Positions 55,428 through 63,394 of a DNA stretch of 64,000 bases are shown here, piece by piece. The notes under the pieces are model-generated. The model did not search any database. It was not told the origin of the DNA and was given only the letters and a program-made list of their open reading frames with translations. The position numbers and the translations under genes were made by a program. The stretch is from Synechocystis salina LEGE 00031 (GTDB lineage Bacteria > Cyanobacteriota > Cyanobacteriia > Cyanobacteriales > Microcystaceae): NCBI RefSeq assembly GCF_015207985.1, contig NZ_JADEVV010000004.1, positions 1 to 64,000 of the forward strand, in the 5' to 3' direction. The number at the start of each line of letters is the position of its first letter. Positions within the stretch are counted from its first letter, which is position 1.

Positions 55428-56612
55428 CTACCCCTTGCTGGCCAAAGTTTTGGCAGTTTCGGCAATATAGTTGGCGATCGCCAGGGAACCACCGGGGGGA
55501 CCAATGCGTTCTTGCCCGTTCTGCCGACAGCTTTGTTGATAATGGTGATCTGCCAAAATTTCCAGGGCTTTCTGACTAGCTTGACTGATTAAATTGGCTG
55601 CCTGGGGATTTTGGCCAATGGTGGTGACGGAACGGCCTAATAACCGCATTTGAGCTTCCGCAAAACCATAGGTAAATTGGGGGCCACGGCCAGGAATTTG
55701 TAACACTGGCTTACCTAAACCCACGGCCTGTTCCACCGCAGTACCGGCCATGCCTAACACTAAATCCGCCTGCTGGAGAATGTCGGCAAATTGCTGCCAG
55801 GAAAGGTGAATGGTGCAGTTCCCCCGTTCCAGGCGATCGCCGTGGTATTGCCAACCATGCTCCACTGCCAAGGTTTGTAGATGCTCCACCGTCACTGCGG
55901 GTACGAGGGCGGCCCAAAAATCCAATACTTTTTCCTGGGCAATGGCTCCACAGAGGGGTAATAGTTGGCCCAAATTGTTTAACGCTTCCGGCACCCGGCT
56001 ACCGGGTAAAAGGGCAATGAGGGTGTTGCTGTGCCGTTGCAATGGCTGTCCCGTCGGTTGGAGAGCGTCCATGATCGGATAGCCCAAACAACGAATATTA
56101 ATGCCCCGTTGTCCTAAATCCTCCGCTGTTAAATGGTCTTTGGCGATCGCCCCGAGACAATGGCGAGATTTTAAACACCAGGCCACAGTAAAGGGCAAGG
56201 GTAACCGGCCTTCGTAATAACTGGAATTGGCCACCAAAAAACTCAGGTAGGGCTTACCACTGAGACGGGCAAAGGCCAAGGGCACAATGTCACCGATCGC
56301 CACAATGAGGTCAAATTGATGTTTTTGTTTGAGTAGGGCTTTAATTTGCTTAATGGTCAGGCCCACTAAACCACCAACAATGTCTTGCCACCAAGTCAAA
56401 AAGCCAGTGTAAATTAGCCCCCCGGAGGGCAGAGGTTGGGTCGGGGCAATGATACTAATCCCCCTCTGTTGATAAGCTTTGCCTTCCCCTACCAAGGGCA
56501 GGGCAAACAGATCAAATTCCGGCGATCGCCCTTGTAGGGCATCGATAATCAGGCCGGCGTTGAGGTCTTCTCCGTGGCCGTTACTAATGAAAAGGATCTT
56601 CACTGGGGTCAT
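55428..56612 (-). CDS. Lipid-A-disaccharide synthase-related protein
   Basis: The 394-residue protein resembles the LpxB-related family of cyanobacteria. Key segments are ILFISNGHGEDLNAGLIIDAL near residue 5, LIVAIGDIVPLAFARL near 100, IALLPGSRVPEALNNLGQLLPL near 198, and ADLVLGMAGTAVEQAVGLGKPVLQIPG near 278, a GT-B nucleotide-sugar site. LpxB joins two acylated glucosamines for lipid A; whether this relative does so is unknown. Its first 46 codons are duplicated upstream at 57336-57473. Confidence 0.85.
   Translation of the reverse strand: MTPVKILFISNGHGEDLNAGLIIDALQGRSPEFDLFALPLVGEGKAYQQRGISIIAPTQPLPSGGLIYTGFLTWWQDIVGGLVGLTIKQIKALLKQKHQFDLIVAIGDIVPLAFARLSGKPYLSFLVANSSYYEGRLPLPFTVAWCLKSRHCLGAIAKDHLTAEDLGQRGINIRCLGYPIMDALQPTGQPLQRHSNTLIALLPGSRVPEALNNLGQLLPLCGAIAQEKVLDFWAALVPAVTVEHLQTLAVEHGWQYHGDRLERGNCTIHLSWQQFADILQQADLVLGMAGTAVEQAVGLGKPVLQIPGRGPQFTYGFAEAQMRLLGRSVTTIGQNPQAANLISQASQKALEILADHHYQQSCRQNGQERIGPPGGSLAIANYIAETAKTLASKG
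56472..56609. repeat. Direct repeat copy 1 (within the LpxB-related gene)
   Basis: This 138-base stretch is the 5' coding part of the LpxB-related gene. It repeats at 57336-57473 in the same orientation with about 8 mismatches by eye, most at the start-distal end. The two copies bracket the PIN toxin module. Confidence 0.93.
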
Positions 56613-56657
56613 GCGAATAGAGCCACTTTGGTCATTCTGACTCTTGATTGTGATGAT

Positions 56658-56831
56658 TTAGGGAAGACAAAAGTTTGGGTTGAAGCATCTCGGTTCTTTG
56701 GCCTGTAAGGGGAAACCTTGTTCTTGCCAATGCTTGAGATCCGCCACAATCGCGTGGATGTTGTAGCCATGTTTGGCCGCATACTCATCTCGCAAGCGTC
56801 GTGTTTCTTCAACTATATGATCATTCCACAT
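56658..56831 (-). CDS. Small antitoxin-like protein paired with PIN toxin
   Basis: The 57-residue frame starts MWNDHIVEETRRLRDEYAAK and continues through HGYNIHAIVADLKHWQEQG, a pattern seen in small proteins encoded next to PIN toxins in cyanobacteria and other bacteria. Its start overlaps the end of the toxin gene by 11 bases, so translation is probably coupled. An antitoxin role is inferred from this pairing only; the order (toxin first) is the reverse of most vapBC operons. Confidence 0.65.
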   Translation of the reverse strand: MWNDHIVEETRRLRDEYAAKHGYNIHAIVADLKHWQEQGFPLQAKEPRCFNPNFCLP

Positions 56832-57312
56832 CAGAATTAACTCCGAGCAGTTCCTCGGGAGTGCAAAGGATAGGGGACTCAAAGCCAAATTCTCGGCAGG
56901 CACGTTCAATAAGGTAACGTTTAACTGCGTTGGCAATGTGTTTACAATTCCAGGTAAGCAAAAAATCAAGTTGGTGATAAGTCGCTATTGCAATATGTAA
57001 TGCGTCCGCCACTGCGTTCTGGGGGAGGGCCTCTCTTTGAATAAGATATTCGGAAAGAGCTTCAGCTTCTTGGGTAATAGCAATAACGGGAATGTCCCGC
57101 AACCATTCTAAACGGGCCGATGCGGCCTCTGGGTTTCTGTTACTGGCTTCCCGAAGCACCAGGGCGGAAGTGTAGAGAGAAAAATTGATGCGCTCTGTGG
57201 CCCACCATTCGTAGCTGATCTGTTGATGCCCTGCGGCAACCACATCCCGGCTGGGACGGGCTGCGAGGTAGCTAATCACACTTGTTTCGACGTAAACCGT
57301 ACTTTTTTTCAT
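56821..57312 (-). CDS. PIN-domain toxin (VapC-like)
   Basis: The 163-residue protein has the PIN ribonuclease layout. The first acidic patch is in VYVETSVISYL near residue 8, a central acidic residue is in VLREASNRNPEA near 53, and a third is in NAVADALHIAIATYHQLDFLLTW near 98. The fourth site, usually an Asp before a conserved Asn or Asp, reads TWNCKHIAN, so it is altered. VapC-type toxins cleave tRNA or rRNA; the target here is unknown. It lies upstream of a small overlapping gene and both sit between two copies of a 138-base repeat. Confidence 0.85.
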   Translation of the reverse strand: MKKSTVYVETSVISYLAARPSRDVVAAGHQQISYEWWATERINFSLYTSALVLREASNRNPEAASARLEWLRDIPVIAITQEAEALSEYLIQREALPQNAVADALHIAIATYHQLDFLLTWNCKHIANAVKRYLIERACREFGFESPILCTPEELLGVNSDVE

Positions 57313-57335
57313 GGTTTAGACCAAAGTGTCTATTC

Positions 57336-57473
57336 ATAGGCTTTCCCTATCCCCACCAAGGGCAGAACAAACAGATCAAATTCCGGCGATCGCCGTTGTA
57401 GGGCATCGATAATCAGGCCGGCGTTGAGGTCTTCTCCGTGGCCGTTACTAATGAAAAGGATCTTCACTGGGGT
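57336..57473 (-). pseudogene. Truncated 5' remnant of the LpxB-related gene
   Basis: This is direct repeat copy 2. On the minus strand it corresponds to codons 1 to about 46 of the gene at 55428-56612, but the ATG has become ATT (the plus strand reads GGTAAT instead of GGTCAT), and the frame runs out downstream. It keeps the GGCGATCGCC site. About 8 of 138 bases differ from copy 1. It cannot make a functional protein. Confidence 0.9.
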
Positions 57474-57491
57474 AATTAGAACCAAACTGCT

Positions 57492-57713
57492 TCAGTCATC
57501 TTTATCGTTGTCATCATTGTCATTATCTTCCTCGTTATTATCATTGTGGTCATCATTGGCATGATTGTCGTTATCCCCGGCCCTATCTTCTTGCTGTTCC
57601 ATGTTCTGTTGATTTTGTCTACCTTCCTCTTCCCGATTACCACCGCCGCAACCACTGACCAATAACAAACACCCCACAACAAGCAAAGACAAAAGTAAGC
57701 CAGGTTTAAACAT
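57492..57713 (-). CDS. Small Asp/Asn-rich lipoprotein
   Basis: The 73-residue protein has an N-terminal lipoprotein signal (LLLSLLVVGCLLLVSGCGGG; lipobox LVSG followed by Cys) and a very acidic tail, Glu/Gln/Asn-rich then almost only Asp, Asn and Glu (ending NDDNDKDD). The tail is encoded by degenerate GAT/AAT/GAC triplets. It should be a membrane-anchored polyanion facing the periplasm; metal binding is possible but not shown. ATG 57713 is preferred over an in-frame TTG three codons upstream. Confidence 0.7.
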   Translation of the reverse strand: MFKPGLLLSLLVVGCLLLVSGCGGGNREEEGRQNQQNMEQQEDRAGDNDNHANDDHNDNNEEDNDNDDNDKDD

Positions 57714-57787
57714 TGTCCTCAATTCCCTTAGATTGCAAAAAAATGACGGTGGTTACCCTTAGGTAACAACAGTTACAGTTTGCGATC

Positions 57788-59650
57788 TTAACGTTTTTCT
57801 TGGCGTTGGCGGATAATGTTTTCCACCTGGGAGCCCAAATCCAGCAGACGTAAATTTCCCCCATTGCCCTGCCACGTGGCAAACAAGCAGAGATAACGAC
57901 CCATGGGGGCGATCGCCGTGATAGTTTCCCCTAGGGAAAAATTGCCAAATAGAAAACCCTCATAATCCAACAGAGCCACTTCCCCATGGCGATCAGCCAG
58001 TAAATAGCCCCAGGGAAAAGGCTGAACGAATTGGGGCTGGACATTTAAAGCAATGCGATTGACTTTTAGGGGTTGTAGGCGAACCAAAATACCGGTTTGG
58101 GGGGCATCATCGGCCAAGCCAAACAGATGGTTACGGGAGTAGCGGTTAACCACCAATTGAGACACTAAAAAAGAAAGACGAAATGCCGGAAACACAGACC
58201 CCCGCCGATTAAATAGGAAAAAAACAGTCTGACGGTGACTCGCAGTTGATGGTGACTGCACTAACAGGCCATGGTTTTGATCTAGGGTGAGCAGTTGGCA
58301 AGGACATCGAGTTGGCAACGCCGGGGCCACCGCTAAGCAGAGGTCAGTCCGCCATACCTGAAAGTAACCTTTAGCACTGCTTTGATCCCCCACCACCACT
58401 GCCAGGGTTTTGCCCCCGGGGCTCAGGTTAGCCAACAGACGATCTGCTTGCAAATTGATGCAGGGCTTGGGTAGGCAAAGATTGCTAAGTAGGGTTTCTT
58501 GCCATTGGTAAAATTGCCATTCTCCTGGTTCCCCCCCCTGGATTAACAGGTTAATTTGGTCTTGGTTTACCTCCAGGTTAGCCATGGTTCCCGGTAAACC
58601 CAAAGACCATCGGGGCAAGGGATGGTGCTCGAAATTGCCGTCGCCATATTGCCATAGGTACAGTTCAGTCCCATTGCCCAGATACAACCAAAGTCCTGCC
58701 CTGGTTAGATGGTTGACGGGAAATAGCAAAGGGGTACTGTGTTTCACCGTGGCCGTAAAAGTCAGCGAGGCCGGGGCAAGGTGATGGTAAAGATAGCCGT
58801 TAGCCTGGGGGAGACTCTGTTCCAATGCTTGTTTTTGGGCCGTTGCCAAAGCACTGGCCATGGCTGCGGCACTGGAAAATCGCCGTTGGGGCAATTTCTC
58901 CAAAGCTCGTTGGACGATGGAACCAAGCAAGGGGGGAAATTCCGGCGGTAAAGTTAGGCGGGTATTGAGATGGGCCGTCTGTAAAGCTTTAGGAAATCCT
59001 GAAAATGGGCGATCGCCGACAATGAGCTCGTACAGTAAAATGCCCACTGCATAAATGTCGGAAGCCACAGAAAATTTGCCGTAGAAGCGTTCCGGGGCCA
59101 TATAGGCGGGGGAACCAGTATAACCTTTGCCGAAGTTAGGATTGCCCGTTTTTGCCGTCAGGCGAGCAATGCCAAAATCTGATACTTTCACCTGCCACCC
59201 CTCTCCCCGCGGAATTAACAGGATATTTTCTGGTTTGAGGTCACAGTGGACAATGTCATGCTGATGGGCCTGGGCCAAACCCAGCAATATCTGTCGTACT
59301 AGGTCTATTTTTCCCACCACACATAAATCTCCATCCCCATCGATAATGTCCCGTAGAGTTCCCCCCTCACAGTAATCCATCACCAAATAGCGCCCCCCAG
59401 GATGGTATTCCAAGCCATGGCAAGCCACAATGTTGGGATGGCGTAGGGTCAGCAGATAGGACAGTTCCCGCAGAAATTTGTTGGTGGGAAATACCCGGTG
59501 CTCCAAATCCTTGAGGGCAAACATTCTACCCGTAAGCCGGTGGATAGCACAGTAAACCCGTCCGAACTGTCCCTGTCCAATTTGTCCAATAATTCTATAT
59601 TGGGAACGGGGAAACAGTGGCATAACCGCCACATTGGCAGTCTTCACCAT
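57788..59650 (-). CDS. spkG: Serine/threonine protein kinase (SpkG-like)
   Basis: The kinase domain spans about the first 285 residues: glycine loop GQIGQGQFGRVYCA, lysine in FALKDLEHR, catalytic loop IVHCDLKPENILL, DFGIARL and the APE motif (YMAPERFYGK). The second half (about 320-620) lacks known motifs and is rich in beta-strand-like segments with Trp and Leu; it may be a propeller-like sensor. The frame opens at a TTG (59752); ATG 59650 is used, and ATG 59623 is also possible. It closes an operon like slr0144-slr0152, where slr0152 is SpkG (from memory). Confidence 0.9.
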   Translation of the reverse strand: MVKTANVAVMPLFPRSQYRIIGQIGQGQFGRVYCAIHRLTGRMFALKDLEHRVFPTNKFLRELSYLLTLRHPNIVACHGLEYHPGGRYLVMDYCEGGTLRDIIDGDGDLCVVGKIDLVRQILLGLAQAHQHDIVHCDLKPENILLIPRGEGWQVKVSDFGIARLTAKTGNPNFGKGYTGSPAYMAPERFYGKFSVASDIYAVGILLYELIVGDRPFSGFPKALQTAHLNTRLTLPPEFPPLLGSIVQRALEKLPQRRFSSAAAMASALATAQKQALEQSLPQANGYLYHHLAPASLTFTATVKHSTPLLFPVNHLTRAGLWLYLGNGTELYLWQYGDGNFEHHPLPRWSLGLPGTMANLEVNQDQINLLIQGGEPGEWQFYQWQETLLSNLCLPKPCINLQADRLLANLSPGGKTLAVVVGDQSSAKGYFQVWRTDLCLAVAPALPTRCPCQLLTLDQNHGLLVQSPSTASHRQTVFFLFNRRGSVFPAFRLSFLVSQLVVNRYSRNHLFGLADDAPQTGILVRLQPLKVNRIALNVQPQFVQPFPWGYLLADRHGEVALLDYEGFLFGNFSLGETITAIAPMGRYLCLFATWQGNGGNLRLLDLGSQVENIIRQRQEKR

Positions 59651-59770
59651 AAAAAACACGCCTAGGACAGGGAGTGACTCTATCTTACCTTTGTCCCAGG
59701 CGATTATTGCTGTTGTTGTTGTCTTGGAGGCAATGGGGGAAGTCTTGGCCAACGGGCTGAAACCGCAGCT

Positions 59771-60697
59771 TTAACCAAACAAGTTGGCCGCCGTGGTGTC
59801 GCTTTCTTCCGTCAACAGGGGTTTAATTTCCCGGTCTGGATCGGCAATGTAAGCTTCATGGTCAACACCATCCGCTGGGGCCATTGCCGGGGTGGCTTCC
59901 ACTTCTAGCTCCAGATCTTCCACTGGCCCTTCATAGTAGTGCTTATGGAGAGCCCTGGCCACTTCATAATTGTCCAAATCCCCTTGGTCAAAATAGAGCT
60001 TGTAGGCCTGACGTAAATCGTCCGTGGCTTGCTTGCGGTTATCTAGGCGGGCGTAGGCCATGCCCCGATGGTGAAAAGCACCGGCCAAATCGCCCCTGAG
60101 ACGAATGGCTTCCGTGCAATCCCGCACTGCTTCGGTCCAATCTTCCAAGCGGAAATGGCTCAAGCCCCTTTGGTAATAAGCCTCAGCATGGGGATAGGCG
60201 GCAATGCTTTGGGTGCAGGTTTCCATAGTGCGTAACTCCTGAACCACAGCAACTAGGTCTTGATGTTGGTGGTCTAGGATTTCATGGGTCTGTGCAGCGG
60301 TTGCCCGGAAAGCTTTGGTCAAATTTGCTTGGTTAGCGGCGATCGCCTGTTGCTGTTGACCGAGGGAAGTTTGAACATCCCCTTGGAATTTTTGTAGATA
60401 TTCCTGCAGATGGGCTTGGTTTTGGTTCACCAACTGGACAATCTGGGCCGCTGTGGCCTGTTGATTGGCCAACAAATGCTGTTCCAATTGCTTACGGTTA
60501 AATAAATGGAGTCCGACCCCGGCCGCCACTGGAATTACCCCGGCCGCTGGGTTAGCAGGCAAAACCACACTGGCGATCGCCCCACCGATTAACGCTACCA
60601 CCGACAAGCCATCCCAGAGCCCGGATTTGTAGCCCGTGGTTGGGGCCCCGTTTCCCTGGGAAGTTACCGTTTGTTCATTAACTTGATTTTCCATCAT
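59771..60697 (-). CDS. Membrane-anchored TPR protein (Slr0151-like)
   Basis: The 308-residue protein has a hydrophobic hairpin near residues 29-62 (LSVVALIGGAIASVVLPANPAAG), a Gln-rich coiled coil (about 70-150), then two or three TPR repeats (about 165-235; YQRGLSHFRLEDWTEAVRDCTEAIRL and FHHRGMAYARLDNRKQATDDL). The tail is acidic. In PCC 6803 Slr0151 is reported to affect thylakoid organisation and photosystem II repair (from memory). It lies 120 bases after the ferredoxin gene and shortly before the kinase gene. Confidence 0.88.
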   Translation of the reverse strand: MMENQVNEQTVTSQGNGAPTTGYKSGLWDGLSVVALIGGAIASVVLPANPAAGVIPVAAGVGLHLFNRKQLEQHLLANQQATAAQIVQLVNQNQAHLQEYLQKFQGDVQTSLGQQQQAIAANQANLTKAFRATAAQTHEILDHQHQDLVAVVQELRTMETCTQSIAAYPHAEAYYQRGLSHFRLEDWTEAVRDCTEAIRLRGDLAGAFHHRGMAYARLDNRKQATDDLRQAYKLYFDQGDLDNYEVARALHKHYYEGPVEDLELEVEATPAMAPADGVDHEAYIADPDREIKPLLTEESDTTAANLFG

Positions 60698-60817
60698 AAT
60701 CCTGATTCCTTTGCCGACAATGGATAGAACACAGATTGCTAGAGCTCAGAAAAGCCCATCAACAGAGTTTGAACATGCTGGGCATCCTATGGAAGATGGG
60801 AGAACCCCGCTGGAGAT

Positions 60818-61129
60818 TTAACCAAATAAAGCTTCCTCTTGGTGAGTAAGAATTTTGCAATTGGCAGTGGCATAGGCCGCACAGAGCAACACACAACCCG
60901 CCGCCAATTCCTCCGGCTTGAGGAAATCAGACCCCTTATCCGTATGCTCAACGGTCCCCTCCAGTAATTGACCTGCACAGGCCACACAGGACGCCGCCCG
61001 ACAGGAATAGGGCAAATCCAATCCCTGATTTTCCGCCGCTTCGAGAATTAACTCATCCGCTGCCACCTGGATGGTGACATCACTGCCCGTGGCCGGATTG
61101 ACCAAATTAACGGAATAAAGCGTACCCAT
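60818..61129 (-). CDS. 2Fe-2S ferredoxin (Slr0150-like)
   Basis: This 103-residue plant-type ferredoxin starts MGTLYSVNLVNPATGSDV. The cluster cysteines are in DLPYSCRAASCVACAGQL near residue 36 and AGCVLLCAAYATANCKI near 78. It should carry electrons from photosystem I or FNR to an oxidoreductase, perhaps one in this operon. The frame opens at a TTG 24 bases upstream; the ATG at 61129 fits ferredoxin starts. It is the second ferredoxin of the operon. Confidence 0.92.
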   Translation of the reverse strand: MGTLYSVNLVNPATGSDVTIQVAADELILEAAENQGLDLPYSCRAASCVACAGQLLEGTVEHTDKGSDFLKPEELAAGCVLLCAAYATANCKILTHQEEALFG

Positions 61130-61163
61130 GAATGATCCAAACAATTGATTCAAAATTAGCCCA

Positions 61164-61634
61164 TTAGCTACTGAGAATGGTGTGGTCCAACTTCAGCGCT
61201 GGCAACACCATTGCCACCTCATCAGGTTCCAGAAATTCCTTAATGGTTTCCTGGATCACTTTATAACTAATCTTGGCGTACTCAGTATAGTTGTAAGCAC
61301 GCACAATAGTTTGGTACCAAATCAATAAACCCTCCCGCAGGCGGTCTAAATCCCCAAATAAAATGGCCGTAATTGAACAACGGAACACATTGGTCATATC
61401 CCGCCGACAAATCTCAGTCACATCCCGATCGCCCATGTGGAAAGTATCCTGGGGCAGGTTCCGTTTTTCCGCTTCCCAGCGGTTAATAATTTGTTCTTCG
61501 TTGTCCCGGATTTTTTCATAGGCACTAATACGAATTTCCGCCGTATCCAACAAATCCTGCAAAAACTGCAACTCTTGATCCGTGGCGTAACGGCCATCGG
61601 CATCAATGGTCAAACGAGTTAGGGATTTAAACAT
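61164..61634 (-). CDS. Phycobiliprotein-like protein with bilin-type Cys (Slr0149-like)
   Basis: The 156-residue protein shows a degenerate phycobilisome globin pattern: GRYATDQELQFLQDLLDTAE near residue 14, AYEKIRDNEEQIINRW near 38, then ICRRDMTNVFRCSITAILFGD near 75. The last aligns with the chromophore region of allophycocyanin ([20 protein letters not shown]), and the Cys falls on the bilin-attachment position. It is otherwise very different from antenna subunits. Binding of a bilin is inferred, not shown. It lies between two ferredoxin genes. ATG 61634 is used; the preceding TTG is in frame. Confidence 0.8.
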   Translation of the reverse strand: MFKSLTRLTIDADGRYATDQELQFLQDLLDTAEIRISAYEKIRDNEEQIINRWEAEKRNLPQDTFHMGDRDVTEICRRDMTNVFRCSITAILFGDLDRLREGLLIWYQTIVRAYNYTEYAKISYKVIQETIKEFLEPDEVAMVLPALKLDHTILSS

Positions 61635-61686
61635 CAATCACATACCTCATAAAAATAAAAATCAAACTGCCCCCATGGGCCGGTGC

Positions 61687-62169
61687 CTACTCATCCACAT
61701 CCTTGGCAATTTGGATTTTGGCTGCCTGTAACTGATCTGCTAATTGACTAATCATCGAACGGGTAATTAATTTACCTTTTTCCACCAGGATGCCCCCATC
61801 CCGAGGATTTAAAATGTTTTCCTCCGCCCGACGGCCAATCAGTTCCTCGATGTCCTCGATTTCACTGACGTACATCCCAGCGGGCAACTCCACCACCACC
61901 CCTTCGTCCAACACCCGGGCCTGGCAGGCCAAGCGAGAATAGCGACTATGGGTAGTAATCACCTCTAGGGTGCGCTGTTCCCGACGGTTGAGGGGGGAAA
62001 GACTTTCCATCCCAGCGGTGACGTAAACGTGACAAGTGGCACACATCCCCCGACCACCACACTCCTTCATAATTCGCAAATCTTGACTAAGTAATCCTGA
62101 AAGCAGATTATCGTTAGTCTCAATGGCGACTTTTAAATTGATGGGGTCGAGTCTAATGGTTTTAGCCAC
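61687..62169 (-). CDS. 2Fe-2S ferredoxin-like protein (Slr0148-like)
   Basis: The 160-residue protein has an adrenodoxin/plant-like 2Fe-2S domain: Cys residues in KECGGRGMCATCHVYVTAG near residue 36 and LACQARVL near 77. The C-terminal extension (about 95-160) is helical and of unknown role. Translation starts at a GTG (62169), with AGGAGG at 62175-62180 five bases upstream. It follows the V4R gene by 30 bases. Confidence 0.88.
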   Translation of the reverse strand: MAKTIRLDPINLKVAIETNDNLLSGLLSQDLRIMKECGGRGMCATCHVYVTAGMESLSPLNRREQRTLEVITTHSRYSRLACQARVLDEGVVVELPAGMYVSEIEDIEELIGRRAEENILNPRDGGILVEKGKLITRSMISQLADQLQAAKIQIAKDVDE

Positions 62170-62199
62170 ACAATCCTCCTTAGTGCTGTAATACTGATA

Positions 62200-62865
62200 T
62201 TAGCCCTGTTGGCGACAGAGCAATTCCATAATGGTGGCATGGTCATGGCCTTCTGTTAACCAAGCAGAAACTGGTTTAAGGCGCTCCTTCAGGCCGAGGA
62301 TGAAAAGATTTTTTTCCGCCCCCAGGGACTCACAGACGGTTTGCTCACAATGGAGCTTTTCACCGGTTAACTGTGAGAAAAAGGCGGCCAGCATGCCCGC
62401 TTCCAGGAAACCCATGGGGCTTTTGCCCTGGGGAGCACAGGCCACAAAAGGGGAATTAATCACCTCGGCCACAATGAAGCCGTTTTGGTAGTATTTCAAG
62501 TCGATATCCACCAGGCCGTAACCGTGGGATTTCCAACATTGTTTAAAGGTCTGCAGGAATTCCACCATGGCCATGGCCTGGATTGGCTTGCCATAGTATT
62601 CCTGCAGTTCGTCGGCAAAGCGCTTATAGAAAGCACTGCCCCAGGTTTTGCCACAGGCGGTGAGAGCCACCCCAGCCCCAATGCCTAGTTCGGAATCTAG
62701 GGCGGTGAATAGACCCTTGATGAGGGTATCGGGCAGGGCAATCAGACGGGCTCCACTGCGATTTTCCAACAGGCCAAACTCGTTATCCCCTTGGAGATAA
62801 ACGTCCGGGGCAAAGTAGTTACCTTTGGGGGGTTGGGCATTAATCAGAGCATTTACGTCAATCAT
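62200..62865 (-). CDS. V4R (4-vinyl reductase) domain protein (Slr0147-like)
   Basis: The 221-residue protein ends in a V4R domain. Its hallmarks are FVACAPQGKSPMGFLEAGMLAAFFSQLTGEKLHCEQTVCESLGAEKNLFILG from about residue 138, with conserved Cys residues that could bind a metal. V4R domains occur in 4-vinyl reductase BchJ-like and small-molecule-binding proteins. No enzymatic step is established. It starts 3 bases before the end of the upstream gene's intergenic gap, so it is tightly coupled in the operon. Confidence 0.85.
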   Translation of the reverse strand: MIDVNALINAQPPKGNYFAPDVYLQGDNEFGLLENRSGARLIALPDTLIKGLFTALDSELGIGAGVALTACGKTWGSAFYKRFADELQEYYGKPIQAMAMVEFLQTFKQCWKSHGYGLVDIDLKYYQNGFIVAEVINSPFVACAPQGKSPMGFLEAGMLAAFFSQLTGEKLHCEQTVCESLGAEKNLFILGLKERLKPVSAWLTEGHDHATIMELLCRQQG

Positions 62866-62867
62866 CG

Positions 62868-63380
62868 TTACTCTCCTAGGGTCATCATTTCTGCTTCTTC
62901 CTCTGGGGCGGGCGCAGGGGCCTGGCCGAGGATGGTTTGGTCTGCCTGGGCTAAAAAGGGTTCTAGGAGATGGTATTGGAGGGGCTCCAACAGGGACTGT
63001 AACTGTTCTTTTAGTAATTCCGATACCCTGGTTTCCATGGCCACCATTTCATGGGCCTGTACCACTCCCTCTAGCCACTCCAACAAACGGTATTGTAGGT
63101 ATTCGGGATTACTCAGGAGCATGGCCATGGCTCCGTAGCGCAAAATGCTAATCCAATGCAGGAGAGCTTGGTGCAGTTGGGCCACCGGTGCATCGTTAAA
63201 TTCCATTTCCAATTGGTCGGCGATCGCCTGGAAAAGAATAGTTTCCCCATCCCGCAGGAGGCGGTAGGTGTTTAACCGTTCTTGCATTAAGCCTAAATTT
63301 TTGCGGAAGGAAATAATTTCCAGAGGATGGAGATAATGGTCTTCCGCCCGATGAAAGAGCCGTTCAAAATCCTTTTGCAT
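62868..63380 (-). CDS. Phycobiliprotein-like protein without bilin Cys (Slr0146-like)
   Basis: The 170-residue protein starts MQKDFERLFHRAEDHYLHPL and continues with helices resembling a phycobilisome globin: GLMQERLNTYRLLRDGETIL near residue 30, then ALLHWISILRYGAMAMLLSN near 72. The LRYGAMAML segment aligns with the LRYATYAML helix of allophycocyanin, but the bilin-attachment Cys position holds Ala. The tail is acidic. The frame is open 103 codons upstream inside the next gene; the Met at 63380 is the natural start. Confidence 0.75.
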   Translation of the reverse strand: MQKDFERLFHRAEDHYLHPLEIISFRKNLGLMQERLNTYRLLRDGETILFQAIADQLEMEFNDAPVAQLHQALLHWISILRYGAMAMLLSNPEYLQYRLLEWLEGVVQAHEMVAMETRVSELLKEQLQSLLEPLQYHLLEPFLAQADQTILGQAPAPAPEEEAEMMTLGE

Positions 63381-63394
63381 AATTTTATGGACCC

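Noticed and set aside
56832-56969. A 46-codon extension of the small antitoxin-like protein
   Set aside because: It lies fully inside the PIN toxin gene in another frame; a start at 56831 gives the usual short overlap and a typical small protein.
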